Position numbers and translations under genes: made by a program. Shown here piece by piece: positions 37,511 to 46,646 of a DNA stretch of 64,000 bases. Under the pieces are notes generated by a model. The model saw only the letters and a program-made list of their open reading frames with translations. It was not told where the DNA came from and did no database searches. The DNA comes from Acetobacter cerevisiae (GTDB taxonomy: Bacteria; Pseudomonadota; Alphaproteobacteria; Acetobacterales; Acetobacteraceae): assembly GCF_001580535.1 (NCBI RefSeq), contig NZ_LHZA01000157.1:1-64000 (forward strand), read 5' to 3'. Position 1 is the stretch's first letter, and every line of letters begins with the position of its first letter.

Positions 37511-39349
37511 ATGGCAGGAACGGTCACACAGTCTGGCATGCAGAGTAATCAGACCGATAAAACCATTGTGGTGCCGGACCGCGAACTGCATGTGTATGCC
37601 GGGCGGCCCGTGGCTTTTCTGCTGCGCTACATGCGCAACCGGGCGATGGCGCATGTGATGGTGTTTGGCTCGGTCGGGCTGGCGATTGGCTGCGCGGTTC
37701 TGTCCTCCTACGCCATCCGGCATCTGGTGGATGTGATGACGGCCACGGCGCATAATGGCCCGGTGGAAGCCGTCTGGCAGGCGGTGGCCATTCTGGCGGT
37801 GCTGATTGCCACAGATAATATGGGCTGGCGTATTGCAGGCTGGTTTGCCTCCCGCACCTTTATTGAAATGACCGGAGATATCCGGCGCGATCTGTTCCGG
37901 TTTCTGACAGGCCATTCCCCGGCATATTTTTCCGAGCGGATGCCAACCTCTCTTGCGGCGCGGATTACCACGGCGGGTAATGTCTGCTTCACCCTCGAAA
38001 ATCTTCTGGCATGGAGCGTCCTGCCGCCTGCTCTGAATGTGGTGCTTTCTGTCACGCTCATGCTGTCCGTGAGCTGGCTTATGGGAGGCGTGACGGTGGT
38101 TCTGGCAGCGGCTCTGTGCCTGCTGATGTTCCGTCTGGCGGTGCGCGGGCGCACATTGCACGGAGAATACGCTGCGGCTGCTGCCGGGCTTGAGGGCGAG
38201 ACGCTGGATGTGATGGGCAATATCGCGCTGGTGCGCGCCTTTGGGATGCGAACGCAGGAACGTCAGCGCTTTAATACATTGGCGGGCAGGGAGATGGGCG
38301 AGCGTCTGCGTTCCCTGCGTTACATGGAAAAGCTGCGCATGGTGCATGCCGTGCTGACGGCTGTGCTGACGGCGGGTCTGCTGATCTGGGCGGTGCTGCT
38401 CTGGCAACATGGCGAGGCCAGTGTGGGGGAGGTGGTGATGGTCATCACCCTCGGTTTTGCCATTCTGCACGGCACGCGGGATCTGGCGATGGCGCTGGTG
38501 GAGACCATTCAGCACAATGCGCGGCTTTCTGAAGTGCTGTCTGCCTTGCTGGTGCCGCACGATATGCCCGACCGGGATGACGCCGTGCCGCACCCCGGCC
38601 CGGTGCGCGGCGAGATTGTGTTTGAGGATGTCGGCTTTGCCTATCCCGGCGGGGCAAAGGTGCTGGATGGCTTTAACCTGCATATTGCCGCAGGTGCCCG
38701 CGTGGGGCTGGTGGGGCGCTCCGGTTCCGGCAAGAGCACGGTTTTGGCGCTGTTGCAGCGGCTCCGCTTTGTGCAGGCAGGCCGTATTCTGATTGACGGG
38801 CAGGATATTTGCAGCCTGACGGATGATGGCTTGCGGGCCTGCCTCTCCATTGTGCCGCAGGATGTCTCTCTGCTGCATCGCACCGTGATGGAAAATATTC
38901 GCTATGGCCGTCCCGATGCGACGGATGAAGTCGTGCGCGCCGCAGCGGCGGCCGCTGGGTGTGCGGACTTTATCGAGGCCATGCCGGAGGGGTTTGGGAC
39001 GCTGGTGGGGGATAGGGGCGTAAAGCTGTCCGGCGGCCAGAGGCAGCGGATTGCTATTGCCCGGGCCTTCCTGCGCAACGCGCCTATCCTCATTCTGGAT
39101 GAAGCGACCAGTGCGCTGGACACGGAAAGTGAAGCGCATGTGCAAAAGGCGCTGGAGCGGCTAATGGTGGGCCGGACTGTGATTGCGGTGGCACACCGGC
39201 TTTCAACTTTGCGCAACTTTGATAGAATTGTTGTGATGCAGGACGGCAGGATTGTGGAGGACGGCTCTCCCACCCTGCTGGAACAGCAGGACGGCCCGTA
39301 TAAGAATTTTTTGAACCAGCAGGTGACCCATACGAATGATGTTGCATGA
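37511..39349 (+). CDS. ABC transporter, fused permease and ATPase (exporter type)
   Basis: A half-size exporter of 612 residues that should function as a dimer. The N-terminal membrane domain (about residues 40-330) has six hydrophobic helices. The C-terminal nucleotide-binding domain shows the Walker A loop VGRSGSGKSTVLALL, the signature KLSGGQRQRIAIARAFL, Walker B with the catalytic Glu in ILILDEATSALD and the H-loop VAHRLSTL. It resembles MsbA/multidrug exporters. The substrate is not evident. The ATG at 37511 has AAAGAGGG upstream. The following gntR-like gene overlaps its end by 14 bp. Confidence 0.93.
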   Translation: MAGTVTQSGMQSNQTDKTIVVPDRELHVYAGRPVAFLLRYMRNRAMAHVMVFGSVGLAIGCAVLSSYAIRHLVDVMTATAHNGPVEAVWQAVAILAVLIATDNMGWRIAGWFASRTFIEMTGDIRRDLFRFLTGHSPAYFSERMPTSLAARITTAGNVCFTLENLLAWSVLPPALNVVLSVTLMLSVSWLMGGVTVVLAAALCLLMFRLAVRGRTLHGEYAAAAAGLEGETLDVMGNIALVRAFGMRTQERQRFNTLAGREMGERLRSLRYMEKLRMVHAVLTAVLTAGLLIWAVLLWQHGEASVGEVVMVITLGFAILHGTRDLAMALVETIQHNARLSEVLSALLVPHDMPDRDDAVPHPGPVRGEIVFEDVGFAYPGGAKVLDGFNLHIAAGARVGLVGRSGSGKSTVLALLQRLRFVQAGRILIDGQDICSLTDDGLRACLSIVPQDVSLLHRTVMENIRYGRPDATDEVVRAAAAAAGCADFIEAMPEGFGTLVGDRGVKLSGGQRQRIAIARAFLRNAPILILDEATSALDTESEAHVQKALERLMVGRTVIAVAHRLSTLRNFDRIVVMQDGRIVEDGSPTLLEQQDGPYKNFLNQQVTHTNDVA

Positions 39350-40028
39350 CGATGCGCCCGCTCTGGACTCTGATCGTCCGGCGGCAGCTAAAGGGGCTCT
39401 TGCCGCTTACGCTTATCAGCAGATCAGAGAACGCCTGATCCTGAGCACTTATAAGGGTGGTGAAAGGCTGGTTCTGCGTCCGCTGGCGGCGTCTCTTAAC
39501 CTCAGCCCGACCCCGGTGCGGGAGGCCCTGCTGCGGCTGGTGTCCGAACAGGCTCTGGAACTGGATGACCGCAATACTGCCCGCGTGCCCGCTCTCTCGC
39601 GGGAGGTGTTTCAGGAAGTGCATCCTCTGCGCGGGGACCTGGAAGAGCGCCTGACGCGCAATGTGGCGGGGCGGATAACCCCGGAGCAGATTGGCGTGCT
39701 GGAAACCTGCCATCAGTCCTTTATTGATGGCTATCTGGCCGGAGACCCGCATCAGGCGGCTGTCGGGAATGCCGCCTTCCATAGTGCGATTGCTGACTTT
39801 TCCAGCATGACCATTACCGCCGGTATTATGCAGCGCCTGTGGGCGCGGATTGGCCCGTTTTATGCTGGCACCAATGGTTTGCCGCCAGCCAGTCCGGTGG
39901 AGGCTAATCATCCGCACATGCTGCTGCTTGAAGCCTTCCGGCGGCATGATGCGGAAGCGGCCGTGGCGGCAATCCGGCAGGATTTCCAGCAGGCCCGCAG
40001 CTGGCTGGAACCGCTTTTGCCGGCCTGA
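39336..40028 (+). CDS. GntR-family transcriptional regulator (FCD domain)
   Basis: A 230-residue regulator. The N-terminal winged helix-turn-helix (about residues 22-90; IRERLILSTYKGGERLVL, then LNLSPTPVREALLRLVSEQA) is of GntR type. The C-terminal all-helical ligand-binding domain (about 95-225) belongs to the FadR/FCD group. The ligand is unknown. It starts inside the end of the upstream ABC exporter gene (14-bp overlap), which suggests that the two are co-expressed and that it may regulate the exporter or a linked pathway. A terminator follows directly. Confidence 0.9.
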   Translation: MMLHDDAPALDSDRPAAAKGALAAYAYQQIRERLILSTYKGGERLVLRPLAASLNLSPTPVREALLRLVSEQALELDDRNTARVPALSREVFQEVHPLRGDLEERLTRNVAGRITPEQIGVLETCHQSFIDGYLAGDPHQAAVGNAAFHSAIADFSSMTITAGIMQRLWARIGPFYAGTNGLPPASPVEANHPHMLLLEAFRRHDAEAAVAAIRQDFQQARSWLEPLLPA

Positions 40029-40054
40029 CCCTGTTTGAGAGTGTTCGGGCAAAG

Positions 40055-40092
40055 AAAAACCCGGTCCGCTGCAAGAGCGGGCCGGGTTTTTT
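40055..40092. terminator. Bidirectional terminator between the gntR-like gene and minE
   Basis: A G+C-rich hairpin (AACCCGGTCCGCT, a short loop, AGCGGgCCGGGTT) is flanked by an A-run on the left and a T-run on the right. It serves two convergent genes. Confidence 0.92.
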
Positions 40093-40114
40093 TATACCGT
40101 GATGGCGGTAAGCC

Positions 40115-40438
40115 TCAGGCTTTTTTGGCCTGAGGAGCAGCCTTGGCAGCCTGAATAGCGGGCTTTTCACTCGGTTTGACGTCCGTCAGGCCGGGCACTT
40201 CTACGTCAATTTCCAGCGTGGAGCAGTGGGCACCGCGATCCAGCTTGATCTGCACTTTGTCCTGATCCACGGCGACGTGCCGTTTGATCACTTCCATGAT
40301 TTCCCGGTGCAACTGGGCGAGCAGATCATCTTTGCCTTCCCCACCGGAAATCCGTTCATGAGCGAGGAGAATCTGCAAACGGTCGCGCGCGACGGGTGCC
40401 GAGGAGCGGCGTTTGAAGATATTGGAGAGGAAGGTCAT
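40115..40438 (-). CDS. minE: Cell division topological specificity factor MinE
   Basis: Stimulates MinD ATPase and drives pole-to-pole oscillation of MinCD so that the septum forms at mid-cell. The N-terminal membrane-targeting helix is [11 protein letters not shown], followed by the anti-MinCD helix region with [14 protein letters not shown], and the topological-specificity domain ([20 protein letters not shown], then [20 protein letters not shown]). The 107-residue length includes an Ala/Lys-rich tail. Its ATG overlaps the minD stop by four bases. Confidence 0.97.
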   Translation of the reverse strand: MTFLSNIFKRRSSAPVARDRLQILLAHERISGGEGKDDLLAQLHREIMEVIKRHVAVDQDKVQIKLDRGAHCSTLEIDVEVPGLTDVKPSEKPAIQAAKAAPQAKKA

Positions 40439-41250
40439 GAGACTCTCCGTTTAAACAGCCAGTCAAACAGGCCTTTGCGTTCCGTGGGAATAGTGACTTC
40501 CAGCTTCTCGCCTGCCAGACGCCGCGCCGCATCGTTATAGGCGCGCGCCGCTGCACTTTCAGGCTCAGCTATCGTAACCGGGGCTCCCACGTTTGAGGCC
40601 CGCAGTACGTCGCCGCTTTCCGGGATGATGCCCAGAAGCGGAATGGACAGGATTTCCAGCACATCGTCTGTCCCCAGCATGTCACCCCGGGAGGCGCGCT
40701 GCGGGTCATACCGGGTGAGGAGGAGGTGTTTTTCCAGCTTCTCACCTTTTTTGGCTTTTTCCGTTGTGCTGTCCAGCATGCCGATAATGCGGTCACTGTC
40801 ACGCACGGAAGAGACTTCCGGGTTGGTGACAATCACGGCCATATCGGCGTGATACATGGCCATCTGTGCGCCGCGCTCAATCCCGGCAGGGCTGTCACAG
40901 ATCACCCAGTCAAACTTCTTGCGCAGTTCCGCAATCACCTTGGCCACGCCTTCAGACGTCAGGGCATCCTTGTCCCGCGTCTGGGAGGCAGGCAGCAGGG
41001 AGAGGGAGGGGACGCGCTTATCCTTGATGAGCGCCTGCGCCAGATTGGCATCACCCTGAATCACGTTGATCAGGTCAAACACCACGCGGCGTTCTGCGCC
41101 CATTACCAGATCAAGGTTCCGCAGGCCGACATCGAAATCAACCAGCACAACGCTCTGACCATTTTGTGCCAGCGCTGCGCCTAAGGCTGCGGTGGTGGTG
41201 GTCTTACCCACGCCACCTTTGCCGGACGTGACGACCAGAACCTTTGACAT
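40435..41250 (-). CDS. minD: Septum site-determining ATPase MinD
   Basis: Membrane-associated ParA-type ATPase that recruits MinC. The deviant Walker A motif is [17 protein letters not shown] (about residues 11-27), and Walker B lies in [17 protein letters not shown]. The C-terminal amphipathic membrane-targeting helix reads [11 protein letters not shown]. At 271 residues it has the expected length. The start is the ATG at 41250; minE follows with a four-base overlap and minC lies 141 bp upstream. Confidence 0.98.
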   Translation of the reverse strand: MSKVLVVTSGKGGVGKTTTTAALGAALAQNGQSVVLVDFDVGLRNLDLVMGAERRVVFDLINVIQGDANLAQALIKDKRVPSLSLLPASQTRDKDALTSEGVAKVIAELRKKFDWVICDSPAGIERGAQMAMYHADMAVIVTNPEVSSVRDSDRIIGMLDSTTEKAKKGEKLEKHLLLTRYDPQRASRGDMLGTDDVLEILSIPLLGIIPESGDVLRASNVGAPVTIAEPESAAARAYNDAARRLAGEKLEVTIPTERKGLFDWLFKRRVS

Positions 41251-41294
41251 CCGTGTTATTCCTCTTTGGTCTTTAAGGCTGCTTTGCCGTCAGC

Positions 41295-41322
41295 TTAGTA
41301 CGACAGCCGTGTAGGAACGCAA
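41295..41322 (-). promoter_or_regulatory. Possible minDE promoter
   Basis: In the 141-bp minC-minD gap, the minus strand carries TTGCGT (41317-41322), then a 16-bp spacer and TACTAA (41295-41300), about 45 bp ahead of the minD ATG. The match to the sigma-70 consensus is moderate, so this is tentative. Confidence 0.35.
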
Positions 41323-41391
41323 CCTTACAATCTGTCATCAAAAATGGAACGCAGAATATTCGCCTTAAGCGAAGTCTTTTGCGTAAAAGTG

Positions 41392-42090
41392 TTACGTGAG
41401 AGGAAGGAAAGTGAGTGTTTCCCCGGAAAGTGCAACCTGAGCCGGTTTACTTGTCTGGTCCGCATTCATTTCTTCCGCGGTGGCGTAAAAACCGTCAATC
41501 GCCACCAGTTCGGCTTCCAGCGCACGGGTGAAGATGCGGGCTTCCCCATTGCCGCCAATGCCTGCAATGGCCCGGCCACGCAGGGGGCCGTAGACGTGGA
41601 TGGAGCCGCCGGCTGAGACTTCCGCCCCAGAGGCGACGGAGCCGAGAATGATCACATCACCATCCGGCCACACGACCTGCTGGCCGGAGCGGATGGGGCT
41701 CTCAAGAATAAGCGTGCGCGGGCCGGGGGCTTCGGGTACGTCATCTTCCGGGATATCGATCTCGGCAGAGGCACGGCCACCGGCAAAGTTCTCCGGCCAT
41801 TCCCAGTCCGCCAGCGCAGGCCAGGAGCGGTCCCCGCCTTCAATGCCCATCACGCGGATGCCGCGTTCCTTCAGGGCAGGCAGCAGATCAGCCAGATGCT
41901 GTGTTTCAGCATCCAGCATCCCGAGGTCCAGAATAATGGGCTTGCCGGCAAAGAACCCGGCAGAGCGGGCAATCTGGTGATCCAGCGCGCTTAGCCAGTC
42001 TTCCAGCGGGGCTTCCGGGGTGAGCGTGAGCGCCAGAAAAGACCGGCCGGAGATACGGATGCGGGGCAGGGGGGATGTCGTGGCGGACAA
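41392..42090 (-). CDS. minC: Septum site-determining protein MinC
   Basis: Inhibitor of FtsZ polymerisation. The N-terminal FtsZ-interacting domain (about residues 8-110) contains RISGRSFLALTLTPEAPLED and PIILDLGMLDAE. The C-terminal beta-helical domain binds MinD (about 125-225): IRSGQQVVWPDGDVIILGSV, then VSAGGSIHVYGPLRGRAIAG. The 232-residue frame begins at a TTG (42090); no ATG lies close upstream, and the frame remains open there, so the exact N-terminus is uncertain. First gene of minCDE. Confidence 0.95.
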   Translation of the reverse strand: MSATTSPLPRIRISGRSFLALTLTPEAPLEDWLSALDHQIARSAGFFAGKPIILDLGMLDAETQHLADLLPALKERGIRVMGIEGGDRSWPALADWEWPENFAGGRASAEIDIPEDDVPEAPGPRTLILESPIRSGQQVVWPDGDVIILGSVASGAEVSAGGSIHVYGPLRGRAIAGIGGNGEARIFTRALEAELVAIDGFYATAEEMNADQTSKPAQVALSGETLTFLPLT

Positions 42091-42265
42091 GGACGTGAGA
42101 TCTCGCTTGCGTAGGATCGGACGGGAAAGTGCAGCAGTGGTACACGCTGCAAGGGTTGTCTGTCGAGCATCTGTGCAGAACGCGCAGGGACCCTGTGCAT
42201 TATTTGATGCCCGCAGGCCCGATTACCCTCTGGCGCGCTGGCAGACAATGTCATAAATCTTGCGC

Positions 42266-42934
42266 ATGCGTACCCTGTATCATCTCCCCCTCTCCCCCTA
42301 CTGCCGGAAGATCCGGCTTGTGCTGGGTGAAAAACGTCTGCCGTTTGAAGTCATCGTGGAACGGGTGTGGGAAGAACGCCCGGAATTCTACGCCATGAAC
42401 CCGGCAGGTGAAGTGCCGGTTCTGGTGGAAGATAACGGGCTGGTTGTGCCGGATTCCTCCGTGATCTGTGAGTATCTGGAAGAAGCCTATTCCGATACGC
42501 CGCTGCTGGGCCGCACGCTGGCTGAGCGCGTGGAAGTGCGGCGTCTGGTGGCGTGGTTTGACCAGCGCTTTGCGCGCGATGTGTCTCGCCGTTTTATTGG
42601 CGAGCGCGTCATGAAGCGCATTAGTGGCCGCGGTAACCCGGATGGCACCATTCTGCGGGAAGGGTATGCGGCCATGAAGCCGCATCTGAAATACATCAAC
42701 TTCCTTGCGGAAAACCGGAACTGGCTGGCTGGTAACTTCCTCTCTCTGGCGGATTTTGCGGCAGCAGCCCATCTCTCCAGCCTTGATTTTATTGGGGATA
42801 TTGACTGGTCCAAAGCGCCTGCGGTGCGGGACTGGTACGCCCGCATGAAGTCTCGCCCCTGTTTCCGCCCCCTGCTGGGTGACCGCGTATCTGGCATTAC
42901 CCCGCCGGACTATTACGCCAATCTGGATTTCTGA
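42266..42934 (+). CDS. Glutathione S-transferase-like protein
   Basis: A 222-residue two-domain protein. The N-terminal thioredoxin-like domain reads RTLYHLPLSPYCRKIRLVLG with a CRK motif after the active-site Ser/Tyr region, and contains the glutathione-binding VVPDSSVICEYLEE. The C-terminal helical domain includes AGNFLSLADFAAAAHLS, the usual GST N-cap motif. The substrate is unknown. The ATG at 42266 is chosen over a TTG two codons earlier. Five bases separate it from the next gene, so both are probably co-transcribed. Confidence 0.9.
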   Translation: MRTLYHLPLSPYCRKIRLVLGEKRLPFEVIVERVWEERPEFYAMNPAGEVPVLVEDNGLVVPDSSVICEYLEEAYSDTPLLGRTLAERVEVRRLVAWFDQRFARDVSRRFIGERVMKRISGRGNPDGTILREGYAAMKPHLKYINFLAENRNWLAGNFLSLADFAAAAHLSSLDFIGDIDWSKAPAVRDWYARMKSRPCFRPLLGDRVSGITPPDYYANLDF

Positions 42935-42939
42935 AGAGC

Positions 42940-44166
42940 GTGACCTTTCATAATGGCGGCGACGCAGCGCGTCGTGCGCCCGATGTGCTGATTATTGGTG
43001 CCGGTGCTGCCGGGCTGATGGCGGCGTTTACAGCAGCCCGGCGTGGTCGGCGCGTTGTGGTGCTGGACCATGCGCCGGAGGTTGGGCGTAAAATCCTGAT
43101 TTCTGGTGGTGGACGCTGTAATTTTACCAATACCGAAATGCGGGCCGAACGCTTTATTTCCCAAAATAAGCATTTTGCCCGCTCAGCCCTCAGCCGGTAC
43201 ACGCCTGCGCAGTTTCTGGAACTGCTGGCTAAGCACAAAATCCCCTGGCACGAGAAAAAGCTGGGACAGTTGTTCTGTGACAATTCCGCGCGGGACATTG
43301 TGCAGATGCTGCTGGCGGAATGTAAGGCCGCCAATGTGACCATTCTTACGGATGTGCGCATTACCGATGTCACCAGGCCGCAGGATTTCCGGGTGCAGAC
43401 CTCTGCCGGAACCTTCACCAGCAAGGCGCTTGTGCTGGCGACGGGTGGCCTCTCCATCCCCAAACTCGGCGCGACCAGCTTCAGCTATAATATTGCCCGC
43501 TATTTTGGTTTGTCGGTTGTCTCGCCGGAGCCGGCTCTTGTGCCGCTGGTGTTTGGGCAGCCTGACGAAAGCTGGGTGCAGTCTCTGGCTGGCGTCTCTC
43601 TGCCGGTGCGGGCGTCCTGCGGGAAAATCGGGTTTGATGAATCGCTGCTGTTCACGCATCGGGGTCTCTCCGGCCCGGCGTTGCTGCAGATTTCGTCTTA
43701 CTGGGAGCCGGGGCAGGCGGTGCGGATTAATCTGCTGCCCGGTGAAGATCTGAACGCACTTCTGACTGAACTGAAAAAAGCCAAAGGGCAGATGAAAGGC
43801 CCGGCAGCATTGGGTCGCTGGTTGCCGCATCGTCTGGCGCAGGAACTGGCTCGCCAGAGTGCGCCGGAAGAGCGGCCTGTTGTGGAATGGCCGGACCGCA
43901 CGCTGCGCGCTCTGGCTGACCGCATTCATCGTCTGGACCTGCACCCCACCGGTACGGAAGGCTTTGCGAAGGCGGAAGTCACGCGCGGCGGGGTTGATAC
44001 CCGGAAACTGTCTTCCAAAACCATGGAAGCGCAGACTGTGCCCAATCTCTATGTGATTGGTGAGGCGGTGGACGTGACCGGCTGGCTGGGTGGCTATAAT
44101 TTCCACTGGGCATGGGCCAGCGGGCATGCGGCAGGGGAAGCACTTGGAGAAAGTGCTGCCTCCTGA
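42940..44166 (+). CDS. HI0933/YhiN-family FAD-dependent oxidoreductase
   Basis: A 408-residue flavoprotein. The N-terminal Rossmann motif is VLIIGAGAAGLMAAFTAARR, with VVLDHAPEVGRKILISGGGR next, the family's hallmark, followed by CNFTN. ALVLATGGLSIPKLGATS forms the second FAD contact, and the C-terminus carries YVIGEAVDVTGWLGGYNFHW, the family's closing motif. Members are annotated as aminoacetone or bile-acid type oxidoreductases, but the physiological reaction is generally not known. The start is a GTG at 42940, just after the GST-like gene. Confidence 0.92.
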   Translation: MTFHNGGDAARRAPDVLIIGAGAAGLMAAFTAARRGRRVVVLDHAPEVGRKILISGGGRCNFTNTEMRAERFISQNKHFARSALSRYTPAQFLELLAKHKIPWHEKKLGQLFCDNSARDIVQMLLAECKAANVTILTDVRITDVTRPQDFRVQTSAGTFTSKALVLATGGLSIPKLGATSFSYNIARYFGLSVVSPEPALVPLVFGQPDESWVQSLAGVSLPVRASCGKIGFDESLLFTHRGLSGPALLQISSYWEPGQAVRINLLPGEDLNALLTELKKAKGQMKGPAALGRWLPHRLAQELARQSAPEERPVVEWPDRTLRALADRIHRLDLHPTGTEGFAKAEVTRGGVDTRKLSSKTMEAQTVPNLYVIGEAVDVTGWLGGYNFHWAWASGHAAGEALGESAAS

Positions 44167-44172
44167 GGCGAT

Positions 44173-45153
44173 TTAGTCCGAGCTGTTTTTAAGTTCCGCA
44201 GCTAGTTCCAGCGCACGGGCGTAAACCGTGCGGCGGGGCAGGCCGATGGCGGTGGCGGCTAGAGCAGCGGCGTCTTTGACGGAATGAGTGCTCAGCAGGG
44301 TGCGCAGGGTCGTATCCAGATCATCCGCGCTGCTTTCTTCCGCTTCTGCCGGGCCGAGAAGCAGGGTGATTTCCCCGCGCGGCGCTGTTTCCGCATAGAA
44401 GGCAGCAAGGGTGCCTACCGGCCCCCGTTTGACTTCCTCAAAGCGCTTCGTGAGTTCCCGTCCCACGGCGCAGGGGCGGTCTTCCCCAAAAACTTCGGTC
44501 ATGTCAGCCAGCGTATCCGCCAGCCGGTGCGGGGCTTCATGCCAGATCAGGGTGGCGCTCAGGCCCGCCCGTTCAGCGGCGCGCAGTTTGGCGAAGGCTT
44601 CCTTACGGGCGGCAGAGCGCGGGGGCGGGAAGCCGATGAACATGAAGGGGTGCGGCGGCAGGCCGGATAATACCAGCGCCGTCAGGGCCGCATTAGGGCC
44701 GGGGATGACGGTTAGCGAGAGATCGGCCTCAATCACTGCCCGCACCAGCCGGAAGCCGGGGTCGGACATCAGCGGCATGCCGGCGTCGGACACCAGCGCC
44801 ATGCGGGTGCCGTTCTGCATCCGCTCAATGAGGGCCGGAACGCGCTGGCGTTCATTATGCTCGTGCAGGGCTTCCGTGCGGGTCGTAATATTCCGGTCAG
44901 ACAGCAGGCGGGCTGTCATGCGGGTATCTTCACACAAAATCAGGTCGGCTTCGGCCAGAGCTTCCGCGCCACGCAGGCTGAAATCTCCCAGATTTCCTAT
45001 GGGAGTCGCAACCAGAGTGAGGCCTGCCGCACCACCGGAGGAAGAGAAGGCATGACGAGAGGCCTTTCCTTCGCTATGGAGTGTGGAAGTCCGGTCATAA
45101 GCTTCATCAGGCCGGTTGTTTGCGGAGGACGATCTGGATGATGACGCGCACAT
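44173..45153 (-). CDS. rsmI: 16S rRNA (cytidine1402-2'-O)-methyltransferase
   Basis: Adds the 2'-O-methyl group to C1402 in the decoding centre. The tetrapyrrole-methylase fold is seen in LTLVATPIGNLGDFSLRGAE, ADLILCEDTRMTARLL, and VSDAGMPLMSDPGFRLVR, all signatures of RsmI; PGPNAALTALVLSGLP follows. The ATG at 45153 gives a 42-residue Ser-rich leader before the core and lies within the 5' end of the divergent lpoA-like gene; a start nearer the core at a non-ATG codon cannot be excluded. In many bacteria rsmI neighbours lpoA (yraL-yraM), and here they face away from each other. Confidence 0.93.
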   Translation of the reverse strand: MCASSSRSSSANNRPDEAYDRTSTLHSEGKASRHAFSSSGGAAGLTLVATPIGNLGDFSLRGAEALAEADLILCEDTRMTARLLSDRNITTRTEALHEHNERQRVPALIERMQNGTRMALVSDAGMPLMSDPGFRLVRAVIEADLSLTVIPGPNAALTALVLSGLPPHPFMFIGFPPPRSAARKEAFAKLRAAERAGLSATLIWHEAPHRLADTLADMTEVFGEDRPCAVGRELTKRFEEVKRGPVGTLAAFYAETAPRGEITLLLGPAEAEESSADDLDTTLRTLLSTHSVKDAAALAATAIGLPRRTVYARALELAAELKNSSD

Positions 45154-46562
45154 ATTCTTTCCTGTCAAAGGCATCCACGCGAGGTCTGGCTGGAAATGGC
45201 GCAGGACGCAAGGCCGGAATGGTTGTTTTGGGTACAGTTGGTCTTGCAATGGCGGGATGTGCGGATCAGTCCGGCCCCGGTGCAGCCACTGGCCCGCAGG
45301 CCCCAAAGGCCGCGACCAGCCACAAGATTGGCGTTCTGCTGCCGTTGACCGGGCCGAATGCCGCCCTCGGGCATGAGCTTCTGGCCGGGGCGCAGCTTGC
45401 TCTTGCAGAAAATGGAACCTCCACGACGCAGGGGCAGGCCTCTGCCCTGCAAATGGATGTGCATGACACGGCAGCCGTCGGGGGCGCCTCCGCTGCGGCC
45501 ACGGCGGCGGCAGAAGCTGGCGATGGCATTATCCTTGGCCCGCTGACGGCGGTGGATACCGCAGCAGCGGCCCCTGCCGCGCAGTCTGCCAGCATGCCGG
45601 TTCTGGCTTTTACCAGTGATGTTGGTCAGGCCCGGAATGGTGTGTGGGTGATGGGCATTACGCCGGAAGATCAGGTGGAACGTCTGGTCGCCACGGCGCG
45701 TCAGGAAGGGCGGCATCGTTTTGCAGCCTTCCTGCCGGATAACCCGCTGGGCCATGCGCTGGGGAATGGTCTTCTGGCGTCCTGCCGGGATCAGGGCCTG
45801 ATGTCCCCCACCATTGTTTATCATACCGGCTCTCAGGCCAGCATTACGCAGATGATGCGGGAGCTGTCCTCCTACGATACGCGCCGCGCAGAAGCGCAGC
45901 CGGATGGCAATGCTGCGCCTCCTGCAAGCACGCCTGCGGCACCGGCTACGGGCAGCACGGACACAGCAGATAAGGCGCTGCCGTCTGATCTGGCCGCAGC
46001 GCTCAAAGGTGGGTCTGATACGTCTGCAACTGCTTCGGCTGATGGCGCAGCGCAAACCTCGGCAGTGCCCAAACTTGCGCCGCCGCCGTTTGATGCGCTG
46101 CTGCTGGGCGATACAGGCCTCGGCCTGAAAAACGTGATTGGCGCACTGGCAGATAGTCAGGTGTCCTCCGCGAATGTGCGGATTATGGGGCCGGGCCTGT
46201 GGGCGGCTTTTGCAACCAAGCTAGGTGCCCTGAAGGGTGCATGGTATGCGGCGCCGGATCCGTCATCCCGCCAGAGCTTTGCCAGCCGCTTTATGGCGCG
46301 CAACCACCACATGCCGCGTCCGCTGGCGGATCTGTCCTATGATGCCGCGAAGGTTGCCACCACCGTGGCGCGCGTGGCGCCCAATGGTTACCCGGCTGAT
46401 GTGCTGACCCGTTCGGAAGGGTTTGCCGGGGTGGATGGTCCGTTCACACTGCTGCCGGATGGCCGCACGCGCCGTGCGCTGGGTGTGTTTGAAGTGCTGG
46501 ATAATGGTGGCGGTGCAAAGCTGCTGGTTCCGGCCACCACCAAAAGCGCTGTTTCAGGCTGA
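45138..46562 (+). CDS. LpoA-like penicillin-binding protein activator lipoprotein
   Basis: A 474-residue lipoprotein: a signal peptide ends in the lipobox LAMAGC, so the mature protein is anchored by Cys28. The rest has the periplasmic binding-protein type I fold (IGVLLPLTGPNAALGHELLA; ILGPLTAVDTAAAAPAAQSA; RFAAFLPDNPLGHALGNGLL). This matches the C-terminal domain of LpoA, which activates penicillin-binding protein 1A; the E. coli TPR domain is absent, as usual in alphaproteobacteria. An Ala/Ser-rich low-complexity insert lies at about residues 250-315. The ATG at 45138 has GGAGG upstream. Its start overlaps the rsmI start by 16 bp on the other strand. Confidence 0.87.
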   Translation: MMTRTYSFLSKASTRGLAGNGAGRKAGMVVLGTVGLAMAGCADQSGPGAATGPQAPKAATSHKIGVLLPLTGPNAALGHELLAGAQLALAENGTSTTQGQASALQMDVHDTAAVGGASAAATAAAEAGDGIILGPLTAVDTAAAAPAAQSASMPVLAFTSDVGQARNGVWVMGITPEDQVERLVATARQEGRHRFAAFLPDNPLGHALGNGLLASCRDQGLMSPTIVYHTGSQASITQMMRELSSYDTRRAEAQPDGNAAPPASTPAAPATGSTDTADKALPSDLAAALKGGSDTSATASADGAAQTSAVPKLAPPPFDALLLGDTGLGLKNVIGALADSQVSSANVRIMGPGLWAAFATKLGALKGAWYAAPDPSSRQSFASRFMARNHHMPRPLADLSYDAAKVATTVARVAPNGYPADVLTRSEGFAGVDGPFTLLPDGRTRRALGVFEVLDNGGGAKLLVPATTKSAVSG

Positions 46563-46584
46563 TCTGAACACGGCTTGAAAAAGC

Positions 46585-46626
46585 AAACGGGGCACCGGGA
46601 AGAAATTCCCGGTGCCCCGTTTTTGT
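46585..46626. terminator. Strong terminator between the lpoA-like and TPR genes
   Basis: A perfect 16-bp hairpin (AAACGGGGCACCGGGA with its complement, six-base loop) is followed by a T-run on the plus strand and preceded by A-rich sequence, so it can serve both convergent genes. Confidence 0.93.
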
Positions 46627-46646
46627 TTCAGGCGTAGTCCGCTGTG

